Part shown: piece after piece, positions 50,317 to 60,044 of the stretch
How the letters are laid out: every line of letters begins with the position of its first letter
Numbering within the stretch: position 1 is the first letter of the stretch
Source: Lewinellaceae bacterium
Lineage (GTDB): Bacteria > Bacteroidota > Bacteroidia > Chitinophagales > Saprospiraceae
DNA: 64,000 nt
Direction of reading: 5' to 3'
NCBI GenBank assembly: GCA_016712415.1
Contig: JADJRC010000008.1
Coordinates: forward strand, 254,803-318,802
Translations under genes and position numbers: made by a program
The notes under the pieces: model-generated
What the model was told of the DNA's origin: nothing
The model's input: the letters and a program-made list of their open reading frames with translations, nothing else
The model's database searches: none

Positions 50317-52859
50317 TCAATTCTTTTTTTCAATGCCTTCTACCACAGCAAGCCAGGCCGAGTCGCGGTCCGGCCAGGCAGTAACTGGTTTCCCTTTGAA
50401 GGGCAAGCCGTTTAGTTTCCCAAAAGGCATGGACGCCCAACTACAAGCGCGTAAAACAACCGGGATGACTATCGCCTTGCTTTGATTGTGCCGTTCCATG
50501 GTGGTTTTGATTTCTACACTCTGAATGTAGGGTGTGGCCAGAAAGTCGGCACTTACCAATAGCAGGATGATGTCAGCATCCGCAAGTTCCCGTCGAATCG
50601 AATCGTCCCAATCTTCACCAGGCAGGATGTCGGCGTCGTTCCAGGGTTGGATTTTTTCGTTGTGGCGCAGCGCTGCCAAGTGCTTGAGTAATTGTAGCAG
50701 TAACTCGCGGTCTTGTTTGGAATAAGAAAAAAATATTTTTTTGGGGGCGGACTTGCTGTCAGAAAAATCGCGTTCTCTTGGAAAAACGCCGTCAAGCAAT
50801 TGAACCACCGGGCCGTTTTGAAATCTGATTTTGCACTGCGAGGTTTTTATTCCTTGCTCTACCATTCGATTAAGTTCCTCGTAGTCATGCTCATAAGGGG
50901 TCGTTAATTCGGAACAGTCCGAGCAATTGCAGGGTATTTTCTGAAAAACTTTTAGTGATGGGAACGACCGTTCATGGATTCTATCGATCTCTTTCCGGAT
51001 GTCGCGGAGCACATATTTGCGGTCTTCAAGTAGTTTGCCCTGTACTTCTATTTTGATGAGTTTACGCCCGTCGCTGGGGTCTTCCGACTCAAATATTTGT
51101 GCGCGACAGCTGTCCTTTTTCAGCAGGGTTCCTTTTTCCATACGATTTTCCGTCCATCACGACTTTCGATGTCCTCGTGCAAGCGAACAATGAGTCTGCC
51201 TATGATACCTTTAGGCATGAACGGATACTGGTAAGTGTAGCGGAGCGTGGTTTTTTCCGGCGCCCATTCGTATTCGTCTGGGCGTTTGTCGGGGAGCAGT
51301 TGGGCAGCGATGTAGATTTCGCTCTCTTTTTCGGTGGCTTTGAAACAGACCCCGAAATTGTCCCTTCAGCATGAGATTCAGGAGGTTACCCTGTTCAGCA
51401 ACTGTAAATCCGCAGGTTGTCCAAACACGCTGTATCATTCGCTTGTCGAAACGTCCGTCATTTTCAAAATCTCTGGGTACTTCATGATTTCATAGACAGC
51501 GTTTGCCGCCCACTGTGGGTTCAATACGATGAAATCGGCCAGCACGGGGTCTTCGTGGAAGTGCAAAATGACACCGAGGTCATGAAGCCACTGGCTTAGA
51601 TCGTCGCGGCTTTGCGGTTTGTGGACTCCTTTTTCTTCGCAAATGCGCTCGAATTCTACTGAATTAATGTGATTTCGGATTTCCGGGTTAACCAATGGCT
51701 CAGCATTGCTGCTTCCTTCGAATTCTTCCGATTCAATTTGGTTTTGAGGATTTCGCAGGCGATATAATTCAAGCCGCACCTCATTCCAGTTGGCTGGAAA
51801 TTTCAATGGTAAGTGCGCCATGCGGTGGCAGAGGATATCCTGAATGGTGCTTCGCAACGCATCGAAACGACCATCATTCTTATTGGCAAAATCTACCTCT
51901 CTACGTATGATATCAAGTTTAGGAAAGTCATCGCGGACAGTTTCCGGGTCATAAGGTAATCGGGCAATCGGATTTCCTTTTTCGTTGAGTACCACGAGCA
52001 CGGGCAAATTGTCGGGCGCATCTTCCTCACGACCGAGCAGATTGATGATTTTGAACCAGTAGGAGAAATTATGATTTTCACGTCTACCGTCGGCTAATAG
52101 CACATAAAACGAACGGCGGGTCAGGAAAAACTGGTGCGTCATGTACTGAATGGCTTGTCCGCCAAAGTCCCAGAGGTTGACCAAAAACTTGGCTCCGTCT
52201 CTGGCTGGGTCAAGGTGGGTAAAACTCCAGCCTTCTCTGATTTGAATACCGACGGTTGATTTTGATCAAGGTGAGGCACAGGAAATTCGGGGTTTTCAAG
52301 TAGATTCCAAAGCGTGGTTTTGCCAGTATCTCCTTCTCCAACGATGAGCATTTTTACTTCAAAAACCTCCTGTACACCTTGCTCTGCCTGTTCGCGGAGA
52401 AAGCGCAGTACAGCGGCTTTACCATCTTTCATTTTTTCCGGCCCAGGGTTTTCCAGCGTATTCTCCTCCAACTCCAAATCACTCAGCGCATCCATACCTT
52501 CCGGCAGTGCGAATTCTTTGAGTTTGTTTTCCGCAAGGTGGAGGCTTTTCAGTTTTCGCAAACCGGCGCCTTCGGGGGAATGAGAATGCCGTCAGCCCGT
52601 TTTCGGTTCCAGGTTCAGTGCCTGTAAGTGTTGGGGCAGGCCGGGCAGCGCAAAGTATCTTTTGCCATTTTTCATCGGTCAGGCCTGTTTTGGCGAGGTT
52701 TAGCCCAATGATGTTGCCCGCGTCATCGAGGGCGTATTTCGGGTAGTTTTCTTTGAACGCCATCACGGCGGCCAAAGGGTTGCCGTCGTCCCGTTCGGGA
52801 GCGGGGTAAATTTGTTCCAGACCGAGGATTGTTGCAATTTGCGAGATCAGTTCAGGCAT
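50317..52859 (-). CDS. LRR-Roc-COR-TIR protein (bacterial Roco with TIR effector), frameshifted
   Basis: About 847 residues over five frames. Order: leucine-rich repeats (GNIIGLNLAKTGLTDEKW, LKSLHLAENKLKEFALPE, LSDLELEENTLENP), a Ras-of-complex GTPase (P-loop VGEGDTGKTTLWNLL; VNLWDFGGQAIQYMTHQF as switch II), a COR domain (VEFERICEEKGVHKPQSRDD, LGVILHFHEDPVLADFIVLN, QWAANAVYEIM), a C-terminal COR part with RRKIVW-like and RLIVRLHEDIESRDG segments, and a TIR domain (IFFSYSKQDRELLLQLLKHL, WNDADILPGEDWDDSIRREL, DADIILLLVSADFLATPYI). TIR domains in bacterial immunity often cleave NAD+. Start at ATG 52859. FGE2 follows 30 bases downstream. A defence sensor-effector role is inferred. Confidence 0.85.
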
Positions 52860-52958
52860 ACGTTTTCAAGTGGCGAAGTGGCAGGTGTATCGGTTCGTAT
52901 TCAGGTCGTTTTGCGAGTCATAGGACAAATGTAGTTTAGAAATCTTTTTCTGCTGCAT

Positions 52959-53018
52959 TAATCCTGTCTGCCGGAAGTGTGCTCCGGCGCTGCCGCGTTT
53001 GAGCGTAGGCTCTCGTCC
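52959..53018. repeat. 60-base hairpin element, left copy (upstream of the NACHT gene)
   Basis: 48 of 60 bases match the copy at 55272-55331, nearly all differences being transitions. The core is a hairpin GCCGGA-AGTGTGC-TCCGGC at 52970-52988. It lies in the 277-base region between the divergent Roco-TIR and NACHT starts, so it might carry regulatory signals for either. No TAnnTTTG box was recognised nearby. Confidence 0.65.
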
Positions 53019-53136
53019 ATGCCGGCAAATCCTTCCCGGAATCGTACATTTGTGTGCGCGTGGTTCAGCCGCGCTTGTGGTACCCGTTCGTTATCCATCT
53101 CCATTGACCATACCAAAACGACTCTGCCTGTTACCC

Positions 53137-55047
53137 ATGCCCAACGACATCCAACTCTCCATCGAATTCGGCGTCAGCGTCCTGCAGAAGTTCGTCGACG
53201 CCGGCTACGATTTTCTCAAGACAGAGCATCAAAAACGCGACCTGTTCGGCAAGTCCACGGAAAAGTATGTTCGGGGACTGATCGAGCGGTTCGGCGAGGT
53301 CAAGGTGCTGGGCATGAATAGCCGGTGCCGCTGCTGAGCCTGTATGTTCGGGCCAATATTCTGGAGAAGATAAGCGCCCGGGCCGGGGCGAAGGTGGAGG
53401 ATTTGGAATCGTTTTTTGACTTCGACCGCCGTGCATTCGGCGAGAAGAAGGAAACCAAAGACGGCGAAGCCATCGCCAACGACCTGCAACGGTTCATCGT
53501 GCTCGGCAAGCCGGGCGCCGGCAAAACCACCTTCCTCAAATACCTGGCTCTGGCAATGGTCCACCAGCAGAGCGATATCCAGCGTCGCCGCTTGCCCATT
53601 TTCATCACACTACGCGACTGGGCTGATAAGCGCAGCGAACTCATGGATTACATCACCGAGCAGTTTGATATCTGCGGTTCGAGCAGTCCGGACTGTTCGT
53701 TGAAAATATGCTCAGGCAAGGCAACTGCCTGGTACTGTTCGACGGACTCGATGAAGTCAGCCAGGAAGCCAATCTCGACGGCATTATCCGCGATATTCGT
53801 GATTTCACCGATAAGTACTCCGATAATCAATTTGTCATGAGTTGCCGCGTGGCGGCATACAACCACTGGTTCGAGCGGTTTACGGATGTGGAAATGGCGG
53901 ATTTTGATGAAAAGCAGATCGAGACTTTTGTGAAGAACTGGTTTAGGTCGGAGCCGAAAACGGCTGATGAATGTATTACACTTAAAAGATAGTCCTCAAT
54001 TGAAAGAACTGTCTTCAGTACCACTTCTTCTGACTTTGTTGTGCATCACCTACGACGAAAACAACGACTTTCCCACCAATCGCGCCGAACTGTACAAAGA
54101 TGCTGTCGAAGCCCTGTTGCGCAAATGGGATTCCTCCCGCCGCATCCGCCGTGATGATCCTTATAAGCAACTTTCGCTGATGCAAAAGGAGAATATGTTC
54201 GCGCGGATTGCTTTCGGCACTTTCACAGAGAGCAGGTATTTTATCCGTGGACAGGACTTGACTCGAATGATCGGCAACTTCATAGGCAACTTGCCAGCTT
54301 TCAAAGCAGAAACCCTGGAGGTCGATAGTACCGAAGTTTTACGCACCATAGAGTCCCACCACGGCATATTTGTCGAGCGGGCCAAGCATATTCATTCCTT
54401 TGCCCACCTGACTTTTCAGGAGTATTTCACGGCGAAGTACATTGTTGATAATGCTTCGAACGGCACTTTGAAAAAACTCGTCGAAGAGCATTTGTATGAC
54501 GACAAATGGAAAGAGGTGTTCTTGCTCGTGGCGGGAATGTTGTCGGATGCCGATGAATTGTTATTGTTGATGCTGAAAAAAAATCGGGAGTTGCTCGAAG
54601 AACCTGTTTTGGACAATCTTATAGACACTGCGGGAAAGATGATTTTACCCGGTAAAAATAAGTACACAACAGAAGTTCGTAAATCAATGTCAATTTACCA
54701 TATTCTCGCAATTTGCCGTGTCCAGGACCTTTCGCATGAGCGTGATCTTCTTGCTCCCTTTACCCGAGCAATTGTACGTATCCGTGAACTCACTTCTGAG
54801 ATTGGGAATGAACCAAATATTAGTCTTGATCGAGATGACCTTGGTATTAATCGTGACCTGGCTCGTGCTTTAATCTCTGGTTTGGAGGATAGAAAGAAAT
54901 TAAGTATTCAGATTATAGAAGGGGTAACAAACTTTTAAAGGGCAACCTTCTCCTCGCCCAATGCCTAAACTCCGCCGCCTACCTTTCCAAACCACCCGCG
55001 ACCACATCTTATCAACCATGCTCGCACCTTTAAGCGACCCATCATAA
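53137..55047 (+). CDS. NACHT-domain NTPase (NLR-like STAND protein), frameshifted
   Basis: About 636 residues in five frames. Start ATG 53137 (MPNDIQLSIEFGVSVLQKFV) with a small helical N-terminal domain. NACHT core: Walker A VLGKPGAGKTTFLKYLAL (near 53505), Walker B LVLFDGLDEVSQEA, sensor-type FVMSCRVAAYNHWFERF, then winged-helix region LLLTLLCITYDENNDFPTNR and the conserved HSFAHLTFQEYFTAKYI. The C-terminus continues past the first stop (54938) in another frame as KGNLLLAQCLNSAAYLSK and ILSTMLAPLSDPS to 55047; one extra T at 54935 would join them. Bacterial NACHT proteins of this size defend against phage. Short N- and C-terminal domains leave the effector undefined. Divergent from the Roco-TIR gene and flanked by the 60-base hairpin element. 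Confidence 0.85.
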
Positions 55048-55059
55048 CCCCACCCAAAT

Positions 55060-55084
55060 AAAAAGCCGGGCAATCCAGCCCGGC
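55060..55084 (-). terminator. Hairpin after the NACHT gene
   Basis: GCCGGGC-AATCCA-GCCCGGC, a perfect 7-base stem at 55065-55084, 17 bases past the NACHT stop. The A-run lies in front, so the T-tract exists only for minus-strand transcripts; on the plus strand it has no T-run. Confidence 0.55.
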
Positions 55085-55271
55085 CAGCCCTTCCGTTGCA
55101 CTTGCCTCAGAGGCGTTGAGGGTTTGTTATATACGCTTTCGCTTTCGGTAGGCATACTGAGAAGTCAGGCAATTCAGACCAAACAAGCCGACTGCTTCCA
55201 CGCCAGCCCACAACAACGGCCGCTTTTGTACCATCGTTTCCGAGCGATACGTGAATCCAGCGCCATAAGCC

Positions 55272-55331
55272 TAATCTTTTCTGCCGGAAGTGTATTCCGG
55301 TGCTGTCACGTTTGGGCGTAAGTCCTTGTCC
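55272..55331. repeat. 60-base hairpin element, right copy (downstream of the NACHT gene)
   Basis: Partner of 52959-53018. The hairpin arms are GCCGGA and TCCGGT, so one pair changes to G-T, preserving the fold. The two copies lie in direct orientation 2.3 kb apart and bracket the NACHT gene. Confidence 0.65.
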
Positions 55332-55359
55332 TCTCACATGTAAACCATCATGTAAAACC

Positions 55360-55396
55360 AAAAAATAAGGGGCCACGTTTTTCGACGTAACCCCTT
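55360..55396 (-). terminator. Terminator downstream of the tRNA-Pro fragment
   Basis: On the minus strand AAGGGG..ACGT pairs with ACGT..CCCCTT (55396-55367) and is followed by ATTTTTT. It lies a dozen bases after the tRNA 3' end, the natural position for a tRNA-gene terminator, which suggests this side is the original chromosomal context. Confidence 0.8.
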
Positions 55397-55407
55397 GATT
55401 TTCAGTG

Positions 55408-55451
55408 TCGGGATACCAGGATTCGAACCTGGGACCCCCTGCTCCCAAAGC
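55408..55451 (-). other. 3' fragment of tRNA-Pro(UGG): attachment site of an integrative element
   Basis: On the minus strand the sequence from the anticodon loop onward is present: GCTTTGGGAGCAGG, with anticodon TGG, a perfect T-arm CCAGG-TTCGAAT-CCTGG, and the acceptor strand TATCCCG plus discriminator A. Upstream of the anticodon loop the sequence no longer matches a tRNA: the anticodon stem cannot pair and the D-arm is missing. Phage-type integrases often use this position, and an integrase gene starts 137 bases away. This is therefore a displaced tRNA half, i.e. one end of an element that extends to the right. Confidence 0.8.
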
Positions 55452-55587
55452 GTCAGCAACTTGGTTTCATCTGGTGCTATTTGGTTTTAACTGATTGATT
55501 TTCAGCATCAATTTTTTCAAGTGATTTCCAAAATCTACCGGAAAGAACCTACTTTTTGCTTGCAAATGGCTTGCAAATTTTTTCCGT

Positions 55588-56795
55588 ATGGTTTCTGCTA
55601 ACATCATTCTCGATACACGTTACAAAAAGAAGGGCGACGTATTCCCGCTCAAACTTCGGGTTGTCCACAACCGAAAACCCTTTGACTTAAGCCTCGGTCA
55701 CAATATCCCGCTCAGGGATTGGGACGAGAAGGGGCAGAAGGTTAAATCTTCCTGCCAGGCCATTGAAAATGTCACCCGCTTTAACGCACTACTCAACAAA
55801 GATAAGCAGAAGGTTCAGGACATCCTCATCCGGCTTCAGGATGAGGGCAAGTTGGACACGCTTTCTTTGGAGGAACTCAAAAACTATGTTACCCAAAAGA
55901 ATACCGAAGTAATGACGCTTGCCTTCGGAGCGGAGATCATTGCCGAATTGCAGGAGGCAAAAAAATTCGGCAATGCACGGGTTTACGATACGATGCTTCG
56001 GAGCGTCCGAAACTTTTCGAAGGGCAGGGACTTCCCGATGAAGCAGATCACCTATGCCTGGCTGAAAAAATACGAGGCTTGGTATCTCTCTAAAGGCAAT
56101 TCTGCCAATGGCTTAAGTGTGAGTCTGCGAACACTTCGGGCTTTGTACAACCGTGCCATCAAACAAAAACTGATCTCCAACGAATATTACCCGTTTGGTG
56201 ACTACTCCATAAAAAGTGAGTCCACGCGCAAGCGGGCGATCACTGGGGCAGACTTGCAACTCATCAGGCAGTTTGTACCAAGAACCGAACGGCAGGAACG
56301 GGCGAAGGATTATTTTATGCTCAGTTTCTTCCTGATGGGGGCTTCCTTCGTGGATATAGCTTTCCTGAAAGTAAAAAATATCACCGGCGGACGGATTGAG
56401 TACAAACGCCGGAAAACCGGACGGTTGCACTCCATTCCGCTTTCCCCGCCACTTCAAGCCCTGCTGGATAAATATATGCCTGGAAAGGGAAGGAAGATTT
56501 TATCCTCAATGTGATCAAAACCGACGACCCGAAAAAGCAAGGTGCGAATGTTCGGGATGCGTTGCGCCGGTTCAACCGGTCACTAAAAGAAATAGGTGTG
56601 GCTTGCGGTATCGAGGCTCCACTTACGAGCTACGTTGCCCGTCACTCTTACGCAACCATCGCTAAATATAAAGGTGTGCCGACGGCGATTATCAGCGAAG
56701 CCTTGGGGCATACTTCCGAAGAGGTAACGCAGGTGTACCTTGATTCCTTCGACAAGGAGGTAATGGACAAGTACCACACAATGATTATTGAGTAA
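55588..56795 (+). CDS. Tyrosine recombinase / integrase (one frameshift)
   Basis: About 402 residues, from MVSANIILDTRYKKKGDVFP at 55588. It has an arm-binding N-terminal domain, a SAM-like core-binding domain (YDTMLRSVRNFSKGRDFPMK) and a catalytic domain with FLMGASFVDIAFLKVKNI, KRRKTGRLHSIPLS, and, after a shift at about 56510, VARHSYATIAKYKG (the R-H-x-x box), EALGHTSEEVTQVYL with the Tyr nucleophile. The Bacteroidota subfamily often lacks the first catalytic Arg at the usual place, as here (GASFVD). Its position beside the tRNA-Pro fragment shows it drives integration there. Confidence 0.88.
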
Positions 56796-56826
56796 CTCCC
56801 CTCCGTTCATTTTCAAAATCACGTTT

Positions 56827-57767
56827 ATGGAAAATACTTTGGTCAACCCCGATTTTGAACGCGCCATCCGGCAGATGCGCCGCATCCTGCCGATGCTTTC
56901 CTTTGGGCTTCTAATCAGCACTTACCTGGTGTCTGCACTGATTATGGGGATATTTCACGCGGAGGCGGCACCAAACCTCGGGTTTAAGGTGGCGGCTTTT
57001 CTGGTGCCGCTTGCCATACAAGCGGGTAGGGGAACGCTGGTGTTCTTTTTCCAGCTGAACCCTGCGCACCTGCAAAGCAAATATTCCTTTGGGATAATTG
57101 CCGCGACGGCGTTGCTGTTGCTTTCGCTTTGCGAAGCATTTTTTGTGATGATGCCTTACGGTGTCTCCTGGACTATTTCGGTTTCCACCCTGATGCTGAT
57201 CGGGTGGGTGATTGAGATTATGATTTTGCGGGAAACCACATTTGCGACGCAAATGGAGTCGTACCAAAATCAGGCGCAATGGCAGGAACTCAGGAACTTC
57301 TACATTGCCCGGAATGAGTTTGAGCAGTTCATCAAAGGAATGCCGGGGAAGGCAGTGTTGCCGGAGCCGGAAGAAAAACAGATTCCGCAGGAATTGCCCA
57401 CCGCCATTTCAGAAACACCAATAAACGGTGCAGGCTTGGGAAAGGGAGTAAGCCCGTTGCAAAATGGGCTGTTAATATCACAAGCCTGATAGATACTCAG
57501 GCGGTTTTTTACGGAGTAAAACTGGATAAGGACGATCCGTTTTTGGAACGAAACTTAGCCAGACTGGAAATGCGTTTTGAAGAGCGTTACCAAGCCTCCG
57601 CCGAAAAGGAATTGAACCGGCGGGAGGAGGGTAAGCCTCCGCATCAAACCATTTTACGCTCGATGAATGAGAACAAAGACCGGTTGGAAACAACCCGAAC
57701 GCTTCGCCGGATTTTGCTGGAAGAAACGAACGACCCTAATGCTGACAAAAAGAAAAATGAAGCGTAA
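56827..57767 (+). CDS. Membrane protein with charged C-terminal tail, mobile-element gene (probable frameshift)
   Basis: The first frame (MENTLVNPDFERAIRQMRRI) has four membrane helices within ~130 residues (LSFGLLISTYLVSALIMG, VAAFLVPLAIQA, FGIIAATALLLLSLC, WTISVSTLMLIGWVIEI), then a helical cytoplasmic part. After about 57445 a second frame reads more naturally: KPVAKWAVNITSLIDTQAVF, YGVKLDKDDPFLERNLARLE, and a charged helix to the stop at 57767. It probably is one ~313-residue protein with an indel in a G/A run. Function unknown; it directly follows the integrase. Confidence 0.55.
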
Positions 57768-57876
57768 TCGCCCAAAAGCGCATTTGTGGATATGGTTAAA
57801 TGAGCAGATAGGCAAATGCTCATTTGCGTTGACACTTGTGGGCTCAAAGTTGCAAAGCCTTTAAGATGAGGAACTC

Positions 57877-57908
57877 TTGACACGAACTGGAAAAGGGTGG
57901 TATCTTTG
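57877..57908 (+). promoter_or_regulatory. Bacteroidota-type promoter (TTG, 21 bases, TATCTTTG)
   Basis: TTG at 57877-57879 and TATCTTTG at 57901-57908 match the -33 and -7 elements with acceptable spacing. It drives the structured region that follows. Confidence 0.65.
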
Positions 57909-57914
57909 TGCCAA

Positions 57915-57970
57915 CAGTACTCGCCACGCTACCCGTCAGATCAGCGTCCCAGGGCGAGTCTTGTTTTTTT
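57915..57970 (+). ncRNA. Candidate small RNA with terminator hairpin
   Basis: About 55 bases directly behind a promoter-like pair. Nested stems ACTCGCC/GGCGAGT (57919-57925 with 57953-57959) and ACGCT/AGCGT (57926-57930 with 57943-57947) enclose a 12-base loop. They are followed by CTTG and seven T (57964-57970), so transcription should end there. No reading frame fits. It could be a regulatory RNA of the mobile element or an attenuated leader of the Fic gene at 58063. Confidence 0.6.
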
Positions 57971-58062
57971 AAAAGGTCTGGTCAAGATTTTCGAATGACT
58001 ATTAAAACGGCAACCTACTTTTGGGCTTGCTAATTGGGTGTAATTGGGTGTATAAATGGAAT

Positions 58063-59108
58063 ATGATAAAGACTGATACTTTACAAATCACCCTTGAATT
58101 TCTTGATCTTATTGCTGAAGTCGATGAGTTCAAAGGGGCATGGCGAGCACTCGGAACACTTGCGCCAGAGCGACTTTCCGCTTTGCGGCACGTGGCTACT
58201 ATTGAGAGCATTGGTTCATCGACTCGTATTGAAGGGAGCAAACTTTCAGACCGTGATGTGGAAAGATTGCTTTCCAACCTTGCAATAAAGTCCTTCAAAT
58301 CGCGTGATGAGCAGGAAGTTGCAGGATATGCCGATGTAATGAATATGGTTTTTGCTTCATGGAAGGAAATTACCCTAACGGAAAATCATATAAAGCAACT
58401 CCATCGTGATCTCTTACGCTACAGCGAGAAAGATACGCGACACCGAGGAAACCAAGACTTCATCGAACAGTGTCGCGGCTTTCGACGCAAAAAGGCGAAC
58501 AAGTCGGGATTGTTTTTGAAACCGCTACCCCCTTCGATACGCCGCGCCTCATGACCGAGTTAATCGCTTGGTTTAACGCAACCGCAGAAACAAGGTCGCT
58601 ACATCCCCCTAATTGCTATTGGCATTTTCATCGTGGTATTCTTGGAAATTCATCCTTTTCAAGACGGTAACGGTCGCTTAAGTCGGGTTTGACCACGCTT
58701 CTTTTGCTCCGGGCAGGATATGCTTATGTGCCCTACAGTTCACTTGAAAGCGTTATCGAACAAAATAAAGAAGGCTATTATTTGGCACTTCGCCGACCCA
58801 AGGCACAATTCGCACTGACAAACCGGATTGGCAACACTGGTTGCTCTTCTTCCTCAAAGCGTTACAGCGTCAAATGCTTAAATTAAGAGAAGGTTGAGCG
58901 GGGAAAAATTCTACTTACAAGTTCGCCTGATTTATCTGTTGACATACTCGAACTTCTACTGGCACACGGTCGCCTAACCATAGGGGAGGCTGTTAATTTT
59001 ACTGGAGCCAGCCGCAATACCTTAAAGTTGCATTTCAAAGCACTGCTTGAACGAGGTTTAGTTGAACTAAACGGCAAAGGACGCGGGGCTTGGTATGGTT
59101 TGAAATAA
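58063..59108 (+). CDS. Fic family protein (frameshifted)
   Basis: About 348 residues in pieces. Start ATG 58063 (MIKTDTLQITLEFLDLIAEV). The N-terminal Fic_N-type segment has ERLSALRHVATIESIGSSTR and IEGSKLSD, which includes the S/T-x-x-x-E-G(N-like) inhibitory type motif. The catalytic box is IHPFQDGNGRLSR (near 58655), matching HPFx(D/E)GNGR of AMP-transferring Fic enzymes. The C-terminal winged helix reads ILELLLAHGRLTIGEAVNFT and TLKLHFKALLERGLVELNGK, ending GAWYGLK at 59108. Indels occur near 58460-58700 and 58870. Fic proteins AMPylate targets and often act in toxin-antitoxin or regulatory modules. Confidence 0.8.
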
Positions 59109-59166
59109 CAGCTGCATAAGGACGAACAACTTACAATTTGTTTTAACTTTGCTTGAAAAATAGTAC

Positions 59167-60044
59167 ATGCAATCATTTACGAAACCGATTTTTTCAGGGC
59201 ATGAAACTTTCCAATGTCGCCACCTTTGGCTCAAAAAGGTTGTGACTTTGTGAAATCAGGGAAGGTATTTGGCGCGGAAGATGCCGTAGTCAATTAGGGG
59301 TTGGTAAGAACATGGTCACTTCTATTCGCTACTGGATGCGAGTTTTCGACTTATTGGAGGGCAACGATCAAACCAATAAGTTCGCAGATTACCTTTTCGG
59401 CGAAGAAGGTAAGACCCTTATCTTGAGGACGATGCAAGTCTTTGGCTATTACACTATAGGTTAGTGCGAAAAGGATATGCTGCATCTTATAGTTTAATTT
59501 TCAATGAGCTGCGAAAGGAGCGCATGGAATTCTCAAAAGATAGTTTCGTTAAGTTCATGCAGTTGAAAGCAAAAGCAGGTTTGAATTTCGTATTTAACAA
59601 AAACACTATTGAAGGCGATTTCGAGGTTTTTGTAAAACTTTACCTTGGCACTGATTCATCCGGCAAAGACAAAGAAGAGAAATTGTATCAAGTATCTTTC
59701 CCGAACTGCGGATGGTGAGAACCATTCAAAGAGACAAACCGCCAACTCTGTACCATATTGAAACAAATGAAAAAGAGCAGCTGCCAAATGAAGTATTGCT
59801 GTTTACGCTATTAGATGACCCCGAAATTGGAATGTCAGTTAGCTTGGATGAACTCGAAAGAGCCTACAACAGTGTAGGTTCAGTTTTCGCTATCAGTCGT
59901 TCAGGGTTAGTGCAAAAAATAGAATCGCTTTGCCAAGATTTCGACTTCCTCGTTTACAAAGACGATGCGGGCATTCGGGAACTCCAGTTCAAGTCTAAAC
60001 CTAATCCTTACAAAATTCTCGACCGTTACTACAATGGATACTAA
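59167..60044 (+). CDS. DUF4007 family protein (frameshifted)
   Basis: About 292 residues: MQSFTKPIFSGHETFQCRHL, then (after an indel near 59295) LGVGKNMVTSIRYWMRVFDL, LEDDASLWLLHYRLV-like region, FNELRKERMEFSKDSFVKFM and an end with KSKPNPYKILDRYYNGY. The FSGHETF-x-CRHxWL and LGVGKNMVxSIRYW motifs are those of DUF4007, a family found next to DndC-like PAPS-reductase genes. It overlaps the ATPase gene by 11 bases (stop at 60044, ATG at 60034), so the two are translationally coupled. Confidence 0.75.

Noticed and set aside
55060..55084. Terminator of the NACHT gene on the plus strand
   Set aside because: The hairpin is perfect but the T-run exists only for minus-strand transcription; I therefore list it as a minus-strand terminator with reduced confidence.
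55408..55451. Functional tRNA-Pro gene
   Set aside because: Only the part from the anticodon loop to the acceptor 3' strand is present; the anticodon stem cannot pair and no D-arm is found.
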